From Adenophora triphylla var. japonica (taxonomy: Eukaryota > Streptophyta > Magnoliopsida > Asterales > Campanulaceae): a stretch of DNA of 64,000 nucleotides. The notes beneath the pieces were generated by a model. It was not told the origin of the DNA and searched no databases. It saw only the letters and a list, made by a program, of their open reading frames with translations. Below, one piece after another: positions 48,101-59,521 of this stretch. The position numbers and the translations under genes were made by a program. Position 1 is the first letter of the stretch. Every line of letters begins with the position of its first letter. The stretch is taken from positions 248,001 through 312,000 of the forward strand of contig JAFEMH010001473.1 of NCBI GenBank assembly GCA_022495995.1, given 5' to 3'.

Positions 48101-48482
48101 ACTACTTCGGGATCTTCCTGCTTGAGGACGTTGACATATTTATCACCTCCGAACTTTGAGGGATTCTGATGAGATTTACCCCGGTTGTCCTTTGGTCAGC
48201 TTGCAGAGGTAGCCCCGGTGCCTGGCTGCGGGCACGCTTAATTGGCATTTCGGTTTCATTCCCTATGAGGAAACGGTCCCCTCTGATGACCTCGAGATCT
48301 CCTTGTCGATTTATGAACTTGACACACTGATGGAGAGTGAAGGCCATGGCCTTCATGTGGTGTAGCCATGGGCGTCCCAACAGAACTGTAAATTCGGACG
48401 AAATGTCCATCATGTGGAATTTTGCTGGAACCATTTGGGTTTCGAATCAAAGCTCCAGAGTCACCGTCCCTAGAATGGGACG
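45142..48482. repeat. Segment S, copy 1 of a large direct duplication
   Basis: Matches 57315-64000 at roughly 97-98% by eye once two insertions in copy 2 are removed. It joins a plus-oriented Gypsy 3' tail (45142 to about 47150, with two CTACG..CGTAG hairpin blocks at 46211 and 46890) to the minus-oriented protease part of the V element. Copy 1 has lost about 226 bp near 47975 that copy 2 keeps (about 63280-63505). Empty sites of both copy-2 insertions are present at 47030-47038 and about 47679-47683. Confidence 0.9.
45275..45420 (+). pseudogene. Gypsy protease-RT linker-like remnant
   Basis: Plus-strand frame HVVKREENWAQAAEKILTKV, then NLGTAEEPTETQIGEFSVD. It resembles the VNLGTxEEPxExKIG spacer before RT in Tat/Ogre polyproteins. 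Nothing of RT follows. The same fragment occurs at 57448-57590. Confidence 0.45.
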
Positions 48483-51022
48483 AGACGTGCTGTCGTAGGC
48501 TTTGATAGTTTGGGCATATGGGATCATGTGGTCTTCATCAATGCATAAGGCTCGCATCATGCTGAGGGGAAGGACGTTGACTGCTGATCCATTGTCTACC
48601 AATACCCCAGGGAGGGAGATTGTGTTGAGCTGGATAGTGATGTACAAAGCTTCGTTGTGCCTCGAGGCCCCTTTTGGTAGGTATTCGTCACAGAAGGTGA
48701 GCATGCCGCCATACAGTCTGGAATTGTAGATCTGATCTCTTTTCGGAGAGGGAGAATCATCGAGCCATCTATTTCCTGTCTTTCTATTGAGAGGCAAAGA
48801 TTTTGGTGGTGCCTCGGGATTGTGTCGAGGTAGCTTGTGGCGGTGGCCGCCTTTGGTCAGCACATTGATTGAGTGCGAGTGCCAAGTTGACTTTGACTTT
48901 CCTTTGCTAGCCCGTGCTCTGAAGTTGGGCAGGTTTAATCTTGGCTGATCCTGCGGGGGATTAGGCTTCTGGTTGGCAGTAAGGTTGCCAAGGTTTGAGG
49001 TATTCAGGTGTCCTGAAGCCTGAGCATTGATGACAGCAGGATGTTTAGTCTTTCCCACCCCTGTCTGCTCCGAAGTTTTGCTGCTTGAAGGGAGAGAGGA
49101 CTTGCTAGAGTAGAGTACATAGTAATCGAACTTCCCGGATGGCTCTCCGAGTGTACCCACGCTGGTGTCTCCGGCTTCATACCTTTCTTTCAATTTCTGT
49201 TGAGAAGACTATTTCTTCTGATATCTGGGAGAATCAACCCTGATCATGTCCTGGAAATCGTACTCAAGGCATTCGGTGCAGTCATAAACATCGTACCAAA
49301 TGTGGACGTCTGATGAAGACCTGGCTGGAAGAGGCAGAGAAACTGGCTCTGCGGCAATCTTCTTTGGCACCCACTCAATGGAGTTTATACTGTTGTTGTT
49401 CGGAAAGGGGTTTTTGACTGTATTAGGTCCACGGGGATGCTCCAACTTTCCCTCCTCTATCAGATTCTGGATCTCATACCGTAACCCCAGGCAGTTGTCA
49501 GTTGTGTGCCCGTGGTATTAGTGGAAGGCGCAGTATTTGCTTTTGTCGGCATTGACTATAGGATTCTTGGGTTTGTAGTTTTTAACGGGCTTGAGGAGGC
49601 CTTCTTTGATCAACCCTTCCAGCATCTTACTCAGAGGCATATCTAGCTTGTTGAAGCGTACGGAAGGCTTCTTCGTGGGGGAGTTGTTGCTTTGCTGGGC
49701 CGGGTTTCTGTTGCTTGACTGTTGACCCTAATAGATGTAGTTGACAGAAGTATCTTTCCCTTTGTCGGGGGCCGGTGCAAGATTGAATGTAGCTGGCGAT
49801 GCGTATGCATGCCGCATCTTTGTAGCCATCTTTTCCTCAAGATCCTTTTCGAATTATGAGCCAGCATTGACCATGGCTCAGAGATCTGGAAAGAAGTGAT
49901 GGCTGATGAGCGTTCTGATGGACGGCCTCAAGCTGGACTTGAAGATCCGCATCTGTTCGTCTTTGGAGAGTGGCTCAGTGATTTCAGAGAGTTTCCATCT
50001 CCACCTCTTGTAGAATTCTCCAACGCTTTCATCTGTTTTCTGCTCGGTGGTGATTAAGTCCTCACGACTTATTTCCCACTCCAGGTTGGATCTGTACCGC
50101 TCAAGGAAGATATTGCTGATCTTATCCCAGGTATGGCGATCTGCAAGCTTGACCCTTAGGAACCACCGTAACGCTGAACTCTTGAGAGTATGCTGGAAAT
50201 GATCGGCCATTTGCTGGAGGGTTGCTCCTTTTGCTCTCATGCCGAGAACATAGGTGTCAACATGCATCTGTGGACATTCAGTTCCGTTGAATCGGTCCAT
50301 TTCTGGCATTCTGAACTTGGTAGGGAGAGGCGTGACCATTCCCGAATCTGTGGATCTGAGCATTTATTGCTTTGAGCTGCCTATGCTGGCTTTCAGATCT
50401 TTCATTTGTTCGACCATCCAGGCCAAGGCTGGGTCCAGTAGTGGACTTTGAGGCTCGTTGCTGGGTGCTGCCATGTGAGAGGTAGTAATTGGAGGTGGGA
50501 GGCTTGATATATGTGGATATATGGGGGCCTTTTCAAGACTGTATTTGGGTTTGTCCCCGGTGTTTTGAGGTTCGTGTATAGGCAATGGGTTAAACCCGGG
50601 AGGGTATTGAAGGATATCGATATCTGTTTGAGATGGTCCAGCGGTGCGCTGGTTGTACTGAGTGATGGGGTAGTACTGGCTTGGCCTCATATGATGGGGG
50701 TGCCTTGAGAGGTGGCAACATGAAGCCTTGGCCGGCTGTTTCCTTGGTTTGAAGGAATCCCGTAACTTGGCGGGGGAGGAACCTGGTTGAAGGCTTGAGG
50801 AGCTGATCGGGGAGGATCGTCGTCCTCAATTTGGATGAAAGTACCGTCTGGTTGGGGGATAGCTGCTATACCTCGCTCATTCAGAAGCTGTACCACGAAA
50901 TTCTGTTGATCTTCTTTCTGCCTTTTGTGAACCTCACAGGCCCGGATGGCTTCTTCCAATGTCATATCTGTTACTGGTGGCGGGGTTCCGTTCCCATCAC
51001 GATTTCTCGGTGAGCTTGACAT
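47180..51022 (-). pseudogene. Gypsy V gag-protease region, minus strand
   Basis: ATG at 51022 starts MSSSPRNRDGNGTPPPVTDM. The order is IPQPDGTFIQIEDDD, a Pro-rich linker with LQYPPGFNPLPIHEP, gag core FRMPEMDRFNGTECPQMHVD (about 50320), VGEFYKRWRWKLSEI and RTLISHHFFPDL. Then EHPRGPNTVKNPF (49445), and the protease region 49193-48102 with EALYITIQLNTISLPGVLVD, the DNG active-site variant, NVLP and EFTVLLGRPWLH. Farther on come EIVKLNVQYRQLSGEWKQLV (about 47850) and KISRESLCFDYETRVDRLAE (about 47440). Frame changes and stops occur between all blocks. No RT or integrase is seen. Same family as Gypsy Z, but clearly diverged. Confidence 0.87.
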
Positions 51023-52314
51023 GTCGGAAAGTCTGGCTGAAGGAACTGAGGGAACCGAAGAACCGTCGATGTGGTCAGAATCGCACTGCGAGGCGCTGAC
51101 CCGGAATTTTGAACCACTTTCTGCTCGCTGCAGGGAACGAAAGGCAGGGTTTAGGTTTCGAAAAGGGTATTTGGCTCAGGGTTTCGGGCTTGTGCAATGT
51201 GCAGTTACCGATTAATGTTTACTCAAAATGCATTTTCTCAGAGTCCTAATTGGTTGGAAAAGATCGTGTCTTCTTTTTCGCAACTAACCTAGGGCTGGAA
51301 TCAGTGGATCTTGTCACTACTTTTATAAGCCCCTCGTTTTTCACCTGTAAATTGTCTTCCCGGGATGGACAATCCCGAGCGAGGGTCCTATAAGGCAAGC
51401 GAGTTCCACCGACAAAGGAAAAAGTGAACTTAAGGCTAGCTGGTCATGTAAACTTTCAACGTATGTGACATGTGGGTCACAGTCGAAGTCAACGTCCTTT
51501 AGTTAAGGCAGAAATCGAGTTGAAATTTCGGCATGACATCTCCTGACTCGGTTGCGCGAGTGGCCTTAGCTTTTCGCGTTGGCCAAGTTATGGCTGGCAT
51601 GGTGCATACGTTGAGGGTTTGATGACACAGTGTCACATTGAACCTTCGGGTATGTTTTTAACGTGGCTCCGTGTCAAAGTCAAGGCCGAAAAGCTAAGAC
51701 TTCGGGTCAGGAACGACCTTCGATCTCAACTTTTAAGTTTGACTTGTGAGGGAGATCGGTGTAAAAGCATACACTTAGGTTTTATGACACGTACTAAGCC
51801 AAAAACCATCCGGGGTCTTGGACGAAGTGTGATACAAAGAGTGCATGGATTACACGGGCTAGGATGGGCTGTTTGGGAAGACCCCGTGCGTGCTTGAAAG
51901 GTGTCTGGCAGAACAATCAAGCTGAAACTGAACGGTCATCCCGGGTTGAGGGTCGTAATGTGCGGTGTACTGAGGCAGCAAGTGCGCGTAGCGTGCGGTG
52001 TACTATGGCAGCAGTGCAAGTAGTGTGCGGTCACTAAATTCTTTTTTCGGAGAAAAATAGAAATTCTAAGAATGCGTTTTAAAGAATTTATGCGCAGTTC
52101 GAAAATTAGCATGAAAATCAAGTATGAGCGGAAATGCATGAACATGTTATGATTTTGGATGAGATGAAAATGCAACATCTTTTTTTTCTTTTTGTTTCGA
52201 AAATAGTTCGATGTTTTGATCAACACACGCACACAAACACGAGGAAGGGTAAACGAAAGTTTGACCCACGGATGTTTTTAAAACAATGGTAGTTTTGAAA
52301 AACATTGTTCGAAA
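51023..52314 (-). other. Leader of Gypsy V
   Basis: Untranslated leader between primer site and gag, partly homologous in inverted orientation to 41813-43054. Repeated tgtgcggtgtact words occur near 51960-52035. Confidence 0.7.
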
Positions 52315-52332
52315 TCCCCAGCGGAGTCGCCA
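52315..52332 (-). other. Primer binding site, Arg tRNA
   Basis: Minus strand TGGCGACTCCGCTGGGGA, identical to the site at 41795. Confidence 0.85.
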
Positions 52333-52440
52333 ACTGAAATTACCCGGATCGCGCTCGGAACGCGGCGAGGGGTTCTTTCGATGGACTTCACTTGGGAAAG
52401 AGAGTCGCCACACGGTTTTTTATTATGAGCCCAAACGTTG

Positions 52441-52605
52441 AGAATGGCTGAGTTTGAAAAAAGGGGGTCATTTTAATTGGTAGCCAAAACTTGGAAAAGG
52501 CTTTGAAAAAGTGGACGTTTTGATTGGTAGCCAAAACTCGAAAAAGGCTTTTGAAAATGGGACGTTTTGATTGATAGCCAAAACTTGACAAAAGGCTTTT
52601 TAGAA
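52441..52605 (-). repeat. 47-bp tandem repeat with AGCC/GGCT arms
   Basis: agccaaaactt occurs at 52482, 52529 and 52576. Each is followed by aaaaggct, so each unit can fold through AGCC/GGCT. Confidence 0.8.
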
Positions 52606-52744
52606 CCAGAGATTGTTAGGTTCGTAGGTCACGTTACGTTTCGGGAAGAGTATATTGAGATCACCCGAAACGCCTCATATGACGAGTCTTTCTACCTTTC
52701 TCGAAATTGTGTGCGCGTGTGTGTGTGTTGTATTTTTGAAAATG

Positions 52745-53015
52745 AGCTTGAATGACAAGCTTTAATCTTGGTTTTAATGACAAACGTTGATTTTATGATA
52801 AAAACGAGTGTTTGAATGACAAACGTCGGTTTTGAGTTGCTTTGAAAAAGGAGTTCGAATGACGAACTTAAATATTTAGTTTGAATGTCAAACGTTGATT
52901 TTAATGAAAAGATCGTTTGAATGTCAAACGTCGGGTTTGGAGTCGAAAATGAGCGTTTGGATGCCAAACGTCGATTTTGCGTTGTTTCTGAAAAGGAGTT
53001 CGAATGACAAACTCC
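52745..53015 (-). repeat. Hairpin-module array 1 (constant AATGA loop, covarying arms)
   Basis: Successive inverted repeats around aatga/aatgt: AGCTTG-aatga-CAAGCT (52745), GTTTG-aatga-CAAAC (about 52809), AGTTCG-aatga-CGAACT (52852-52868), GTTTG-aatgt-CAAAC (52879 and 52915), CGTTTGG-atg-CCAAACG (52954-52970) and GGAGTT..AACTCC (about 52995-53015). Arms change together while the loop stays. Confidence 0.82.
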
Positions 53016-53082
53016 GGTTTTGAACCGGGCATTACATTGTGACCAATTTTATGAAAAGAGGTATTAAATGATATGCGATCAA

Positions 53083-53359
53083 CGAGTCGTTTTGTGACTC
53101 GGACTTTTATAAGTAAATACTATCATGAACCGAATGGCTCGGACTTGTAAATGACAGTATTTTTAAGTGCGATATCAACGGAATCAAACGATCCGGACAG
53201 TAAAGATGCGATCGATGAGCCAAACGGCTCGGAGTTGTAAAGGTACATAAATTAAATGAAGATATCGACGGATCAAACGATCCGGATTTTGTAAATGACG
53301 ATCACGAACCAAACGGTTCGGACGGTAAAAAAAGCGAATCAAAGGATCATACGATCCGG
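53083..53359 (-). repeat. Hairpin-module array 2 (constant AAAC loop, covarying arms)
   Basis: Modules at 53083, 53127, 53179, 53217, 53269, 53305 and 53344. Examples are GAGCC-AAAC-GGCTC, GGATC-AAAC-GATCC and GAACC-AAAC-GGTTC, each followed by GG and then gtaaa(t)ga. Spacing is 36-52 bp. Confidence 0.85.
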
Positions 53360-53824
53360 GCTGTAAATGACATAAACGTACAAAACGGAACTGGAATGCC
53401 GTTTTAACCCGAAATTACTTCTCTTACGAGAGAGAAGATAATTAAGGGGTAAAACGTATCGAGCCCCGTAGACGGTGTTACGTCTACATTTCGAATGTTT
53501 TGATCGAAACGATAATAACGTTTGACGCGTAAATCGAGGTGAAACGAGTTTTTTAGCGAGAGAGAGTGTTACCTATGGCTAGGGGTTGACTCTTTGACTT
53601 GGTTTACGTATACGGGATACGGTTTGAGTGTTTGAAAGGGTGTTTGGAAGGTGTTTAGTTTGTGTTTGGTCGGAAAACAGGATTTTCACGCAAATCGAGA
53701 CAAAACGGGTCTCGAGAGAGGGTAGAATAGCTTAGAACCGTGAGGTTTTTGGAGAGAGTGAATATTTTTCATCCTCCTTTCGAATTTGACAGCCCTTGTA
53801 TTTATAGGGTGAATTTGTAAAATG

Positions 53825-53928
53825 GGCCGTCCAGCCAGTTCCTCATTTTGGGTGGTTTTTGGGCATTTTGGAAAATTGGAGAACTTGATGAGAATTCTGG
53901 TTTTTCCAGTAAAACAGGCCAGATGGCC
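53825..53928 (-). promoter_or_regulatory. U3 palindrome pair, GGCCAGATGGCC type
   Basis: GGCCGTCCAGCC (53825-53836) and GGCCAGATGGCC (53917-53928), each followed by agttcctca, lie just upstream (minus strand) of the TATA box. This is the V counterpart of the cassettes in other LTRs. Confidence 0.6.
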
Positions 53929-54332
53929 AGTTCCTCAATTTCAGGGGCATTTTGGTCTTTTCACCCTCGAATTTGATTGATATTGATTTGGGGAGCTAGG
54001 CATGCGTGCCATGTGTCCCGATGACTCACCAGGACTAGGGTTTTTGTCCCGTTATTCCCGGTTTTGTCCGTTTTTTAAATTACTGTCCAGAAAATGTCCG
54101 AAACGCCCCCAAAAAGTCCCGGAAAGTGCGTTTTTCGAGGAAAGTTGTACTTTTACGTGTGATAACGTGTGTTGAGTACACTTTGATGTCGGGATGCACG
54201 GGGTAGTCCCGGGATGTCTCGTTGACTCGAGAGCAGGGAGCTTAACGGGTTCCGGTTAACCTTGAAAGGGCCAGTTAATGGATTCTGGTTAACTTCTAAC
54301 GGATTTTGACGATCCGGAATTGGGTACTTACA

Positions 54333-55508
54333 GTGAATTTGCACTATTTAAATCAATTTGCAAGGGTCGAATCCACAGACACTCGTGTGGAACAATTATA
54401 TTTTATTAATGCAAAAGTAACCAAGGTTTTTTTTGATTGATTGATTTATTAAACTAAGAAATCAAGAATTAAAAGCAAACAAAGATATCAATACGCAAGG
54501 GATTCATGAATTGGGAATTATAACAATTAACACTTTATGCCTTATTTCAAAGGGGATAAATGAATCAATCTCATTCAAGGGTTTGTTCACAAAATATTAG
54601 GGTTGGGACGTTTGTTGTGTGGATTTCAACCCTAATAATTTCTCTCTTTGTTAATATCTTTAGTGAGGTCAATAAGAACATTCAAGAAATTCCATTTAAA
54701 TAATAAGAACATTAGAACATAGATCGTTTGACTTCTTGGTCTTTCATCAATTGAATCTAATCATCTCAACAATGGTCAATATATAAACTATCCACGTGAG
54801 TGCAACAATTTATACCCAATTAAATTCAAATGCTAAAAGTATCTTAACATACAATTGAAACCTAAGAACAATCTTTAAGAATGTTGAGAAGAACAAGAAT
54901 GAGAAAGAAAAAGAGATAGAAAGAATTAAAACCTTAGAATAAAAATCCAATTGTTAATCACCCAATGCACGAACCAAGTATTTAGTCACGAAGGACCATA
55001 AAAACAAAAGAATAAAAACGTGAATAAAATCTTGATATCCTTGTGTTCAAAACTTGTAAAAATCTAACTATGAAATATAAGGTAAAAAGAACATGATATA
55101 AAAACTAATCTAGGGTTGTTTATATAGTAGGAGAGAAAGGATATATGTGTGGCCCAAGGAAACCTCCAAAATCCTTGTAGAATCCGGAATAAGGCATTCC
55201 CAACCCATCCACAATCTGCCTGACTCGTATAGGGAGCGGTCGCTCCCTCACTATGGGGGCGATAGCCTCAGTCTTTGGAATTTTTGCGCGTTCGCTCTAC
55301 TCTTCAGCGCGTTTTGTCTACTTCTTCTGGAAAGAGGGCGCGCCCGCCCCCTTTTAGGGGTGCCGTCGCCCTCATCTTCTTTTCAACTTTAATCCATCCT
55401 TTTCTATCCTTTTGCATTTCAACCCTTATACTTACAAAAACACTAGAAAAGACATCAAATAACCTAAGTTCAAGCATAAAATAGGTCTAAAACATATCCT
55501 TTAGATGG
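54333..55508 (-). repeat. LTR-like segment of an unassigned retrotransposon
   Basis: Read on the minus strand it has a palindrome cluster (55232-55376), a TATA-like box (about 55120-55126) and an end region with the complement of gggtcgaatccacag (54376), a word common near the ends of some plant LTRs. One border is cut by the V LTR. No coding is seen. Confidence 0.5.
55232..55376 (-). promoter_or_regulatory. U3-like palindrome cassette, GGGAGCGGTCGCTCCC type
   Basis: GGGAGCGGTCGCTCCC at 55232-55247, then degenerate modules with gggggcgatagcctc, gggcgcgcccgccccc and ggggtgccgtcgccct, about 105 bp upstream (minus strand) of the TATA-like box. Confidence 0.65.
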
Positions 55509-57314
55509 GTGAAACCATATCCATCAATCTCCATCTGGGATCTCATTGGGGCTTCACATAAAAATCGTAACATGCTATCCAAAGCCTTGGCCCAAGTCAT
55601 AGTGCCAAATGATTCTACTCCTGAAAACCTCACTCAAATGATTAGCAAAGTCAAATTTGGCAATGTCATCTCCTTTACTGATTTAGACTTACCACTATAC
55701 GAGACAGATCTTAAAGAAGCCTTGTTTGTTACTGCCAAAGTACTTGGTCACAAAATGCCTCGAATCCTGATTGATAATGGCTCGACAATCAATCTTTTGC
55801 CAAGATCGACAACTTATTCAAGGGGAAGGACAAAAAGACCCTCATAGCGATTCTCAGAAAATTCGTAGACGTGTTCGCGTGGTCCTATAAAGATATGTCA
55901 GGCTAAATCCTTCAAACGTCGAGCACAAGATACCACTACAGCGAGTCAAGCAGAAACTCCGTCAAATTAAGCCAGAATGGTTAATGCAAGTTAAGGAAGA
56001 GATTATGAAACTTCTTATTGTTGGATTCATCAAAGTAATGAAATATCTCGAATGGTCGGAAAATACAGTCCAAGTGACCAAGGAAAACATAAATATAAAA
56101 GTTTGCGTGGAATTTAGGGATCTCAACAAAGAATCTCCATAGTATGATTTTCCTCTTCCTAATATAGACATGCTCGTTGACACAACAACAACTTACGATG
56201 TCCGCTCATATGTGGATGGATTCGCTGGATACAATCAAATCCTCATGGCTGAAGAGAACCAACATAAAAGAATGTTTACCACACCTTAAGGGACGTTCTG
56301 TTATAAGGTCATGCCATTCGGACTATAAAAGGCCGGAGTCACTTACCAGAAAGCGATAACTGAGCTATTCCATGACATGATCCATAAAGAGAGAATTATA
56401 TGCGGATGATATGATAATCCATTCCAAAGGCTATGATGGCCAGCACATGATAGATCTCCGAAAATTCTTTTAGAGACTAAGACTACACAAGATGAGACTG
56501 AATTCGACAAAATATGCATTCAGTGTTGTTAAAGGGAAAGTCCTTGGATATATGGTCATAGAGCGCATCATAGAAGCTGACCCCACTAAGATTAAAGCCA
56601 TCATCGACATGCCTCCATCAAGAACTCGGAAACAAGTGATGGGATTTATGGGATGATTACAATACATTAGTCGCTTTGTCAACCAATTCACGACAATGTG
56701 CGATCCCATCTTCAAGCTACTCAAGAAAAATGCCTCACAAGAATGGACATGAGAATGTCAATGAGCCGTCAAGGAAGTTAAGAAATACTTAACCTTCCCA
56801 CCTATATTGGTCCCTCCACACAAGGCCAAGCCACTGCTACTATAATTGATAGTCAATGACAAAGCATTAGGGGATGCTAGCTCAAGAACCAACTGATTCA
56901 TGCAAGGAAAATTCCATATTCATTGTCAGTCAAAGGTTCCAGGGAAGCGAACTCAACTACTTTGCACTCAAAAAATTGTGCACAACGTCTTAAGCCATAG
57001 ATGGAGTCTTACCTTGTTTGACTCATAGCAAGGATGGAACCTATCAAATATATCTTTGAGAAGTCCAACATGTCCTTACGAGTTGCCAAATGGTACTTTA
57101 TGCTCGCGGGATATGATATCACTTACGTCAAACAGAAATCCATCAAGGGGAGAGTATTCGAGATCAGTTAATCGAATTTTCATGTGACGAAGCAAAGGGC
57201 AAAGACCCGTGATTCCCATATGAAGACATCATGCATATAGAGAATGAAAGTAAGTGGCAATTAATTTTTTTATGGCGCAACCAATAAGAAAGGCTATGGT
57301 ATTGGTATGCTACT
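55509..57314 (+). pseudogene. Gypsy protease-RT-RNase H, decayed
   Basis: Protease: KFGNVISFTDLDLPLYETDL, MPRILIDNGSTINLLP (about 55760). RT: FVDVFAWSYKDMSG, VCVEFRDLNKESP, YVDGFAGYNQILMAEENQHK, CYKVMPFGL and, after a frameshift, YADDMIIHSKG (about 56399). Then the connection domain and RNase H (HKAKPLLL, and KWQLIFF..ATNKKGYGIGMLL at about 57250-57310), where it is cut by segment S. At least eight in-frame stops replace Gln or Trp. Tat/Ogre-like Gypsy by the DNG protease and FAWSY motif. It may be the missing pol of the family X copy ending at 39960, about 15.5 kb upstream. Confidence 0.88.
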
Positions 57315-59199
57315 AGTTTGACCTCTCTGAGTATCCCCTCATTGCCACTTTAACAAATGATAAATTAACTAATCAAAAACAGTTAATAATGATTCACTTG
57401 ATAAAGACGCATACACATTAAATGAACAATACATTAAGCAAATCTTTATGCATGTTGTCAAACGAGAGGAATACCGGGCTCAAGCTGCTGAGAAGATTTT
57501 GACTAAAATGAATTTGGGGACTGCTGAAGAGCCTACAGAGACGCAAATCGGAGAATTCTCCGTCGATACTTCGCCTAAAGAATATCGAGTCTTATTCTCC
57601 CCCCTCTACACTCTAAAAAAAAACACAAAAAATCACATAGTCAAACCTCGTAGGTTCTAGTACTTTTCTCATTCAATCAAGTCCTCCTCGGACATTGTAA
57701 TTAAGTCTTCAATTTTTCATACGCAAGTTTTCTTTCTTTTCTTGCTAGACTTGAGATATTATTTTGCACCCCACATTACATTTAATGAAAGGGTTTTGTT
57801 CTATATGATCACATGCATTGCTCAACAAATAATTTCCCAAAGGATTAATGCTTTGATTAATTGGTGTGAGAAAGTCAATCGATAGCTCCCCATACACCTT
57901 ACCATACCCCACACAAAGGCCTCCATCAAGCCATACACTTTCCAAAATCACATCCCTACCATCACCTTGACCAAGTCAACGACATCATTAATTAATTTCT
58001 CTCATGTCAACAACAAGCTAGGGCTTTTCCTTCCCCCTCATGTGCATCAAGCAAGTTCAAGCAGGGGCTTCAAAAAAAAAAAGAAAAAAAAAGAGCCAGG
58101 GACCCAACACCGCTAGTCAGAAGCTCAATAGAGGAAGGCAAAGGCAAAAGCGCGTCATAAGTCCCTAAGCGATATTCAAATTCTTCCTCTTCCCGTGAGA
58201 GCAATGATCAAGAAGAAATTGATTCATTGAGACTACCGTCAAATACGACTTGTCAAGGAATCACCTCAAGGCCCGTGCCTCATCATTCATCCTTCTGAGC
58301 CTTTTCGCCAAAGGCCGCACAAATATTCATGCCCTTGCCCCAAAACCAAAACACAGTTCGACCCCGAACTACGTCGACCAGAGCTCCTTGTCCTAAGGGG
58401 AATGTAGGTAACCAGAAATGGTCCGGTCATACACACATACAAATCCACAAACCCGGTCTCACCGATGACCTCTCCTATACACAAGCCTCCTAACCCGACT
58501 CGATCCTTGATACCGGTTGACTTTCTCCTCATGATTAATCAAGAATATCAAGATTAATTGTTGAATAGCCCGAACATCAACATAGGGTTTTAAGCAAACA
58601 TGTGATCATTATGAACAAATCAAGTTTTCAGATGTCTCGACAAGTCTTCTTTTTCTACAAAATAGGAAAAATAGAGCTAAACACTGATTTTCTGTCAGCA
58701 AGGGCTTCCATACACTTTTACAAGCTTTTCAGTTCTCATACTCTCTCAAAAGAGTCAAACCCAAAAGCATGTTTTTTGTGCCCACATCAAATAAGGCATT
58801 CACACAAAAAGGGACCAGTTCCCACCTTTTCAAAAAATAATATATACGCCCTTGCGAGTGTACATTACAAGTCATTTCTTTCACATTTTTGGTTGACTGA
58901 TTGATTCAAAAAAAATATAAATAACACAAAGGTGTTGAAGAACATACCTAGCTAGATTGAAAACCCCAAACAGGGCAATCTAGGCAAAAATCAGGATTGC
59001 ACCATTCTACCCCTTTTCCATCTCCCCTTCTCTCACAAAAGAAGGTCGAACTACGGAGACCTGAGCCCCTCAAGGGGAACGTAGGCAGCCTTCATTGGTT
59101 CGGTCTAAAGCATACAATAAACTCCAAAAATTGGATACCATCAAGGCTCGGACAAGAAGCAAGCAAGAGATTTTGCATCTCGACAAAGCTTTAAAAGTA

Positions 59200-59426
59200 G
59201 GGTTAATGACAATTTAGGGCCTGTAGTATAGGGGCATTACCACATTGGGGCCCGAAGTCCAAAAACTATCAATTTAGGGCCTTAATTTACAATTTTGATC
59301 AAATTGGGGCTTTTTGACGGAAAACGTTAAAAAAACCCGTTAAGTGATCATGTGCGAAACATGTGACATTTAGTGAGGGCATTTTGGTCATTTTACGTTC
59401 AGCCCAGACTTCAGGCCCTAAATTGA
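59200..59426 (+). repeat. Pack-MULE left terminal inverted repeat
   Basis: Near-perfect inverse of 60740-60966. Confidence 0.95.
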
Positions 59427-59427
59427 T

Positions 59428-59459
<32 letters not shown>

Positions 59460-59521
59460 CAAAAACCCAAAAATTAAAACTCAGTAACACAAAATCAACA
59501 AAACCCCACCTTCTCCAAAAA

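Larger units (their letters stand above)
52335..54332 (-). repeat. Gypsy V 5' LTR
   Basis: Plus-strand ends TGAAATTACCCGG and GGGTACTTACA, the reverse complement of TGTAAGTACCC...TTTCA as in LTR Z. TATA on the minus strand is at 53799-53806. About 2.0 kb, longer than Y and Z because of hairpin-module arrays in the transcribed part (52745-53359) and a 47-bp repeat near 52482-52600. Confidence 0.88.

Noticed and set aside
54370..54395. tRNA T-arm-like word gggtcgaatccac
   Set aside because: No acceptor, D or anticodon arms can be placed around it; it is a common LTR word.
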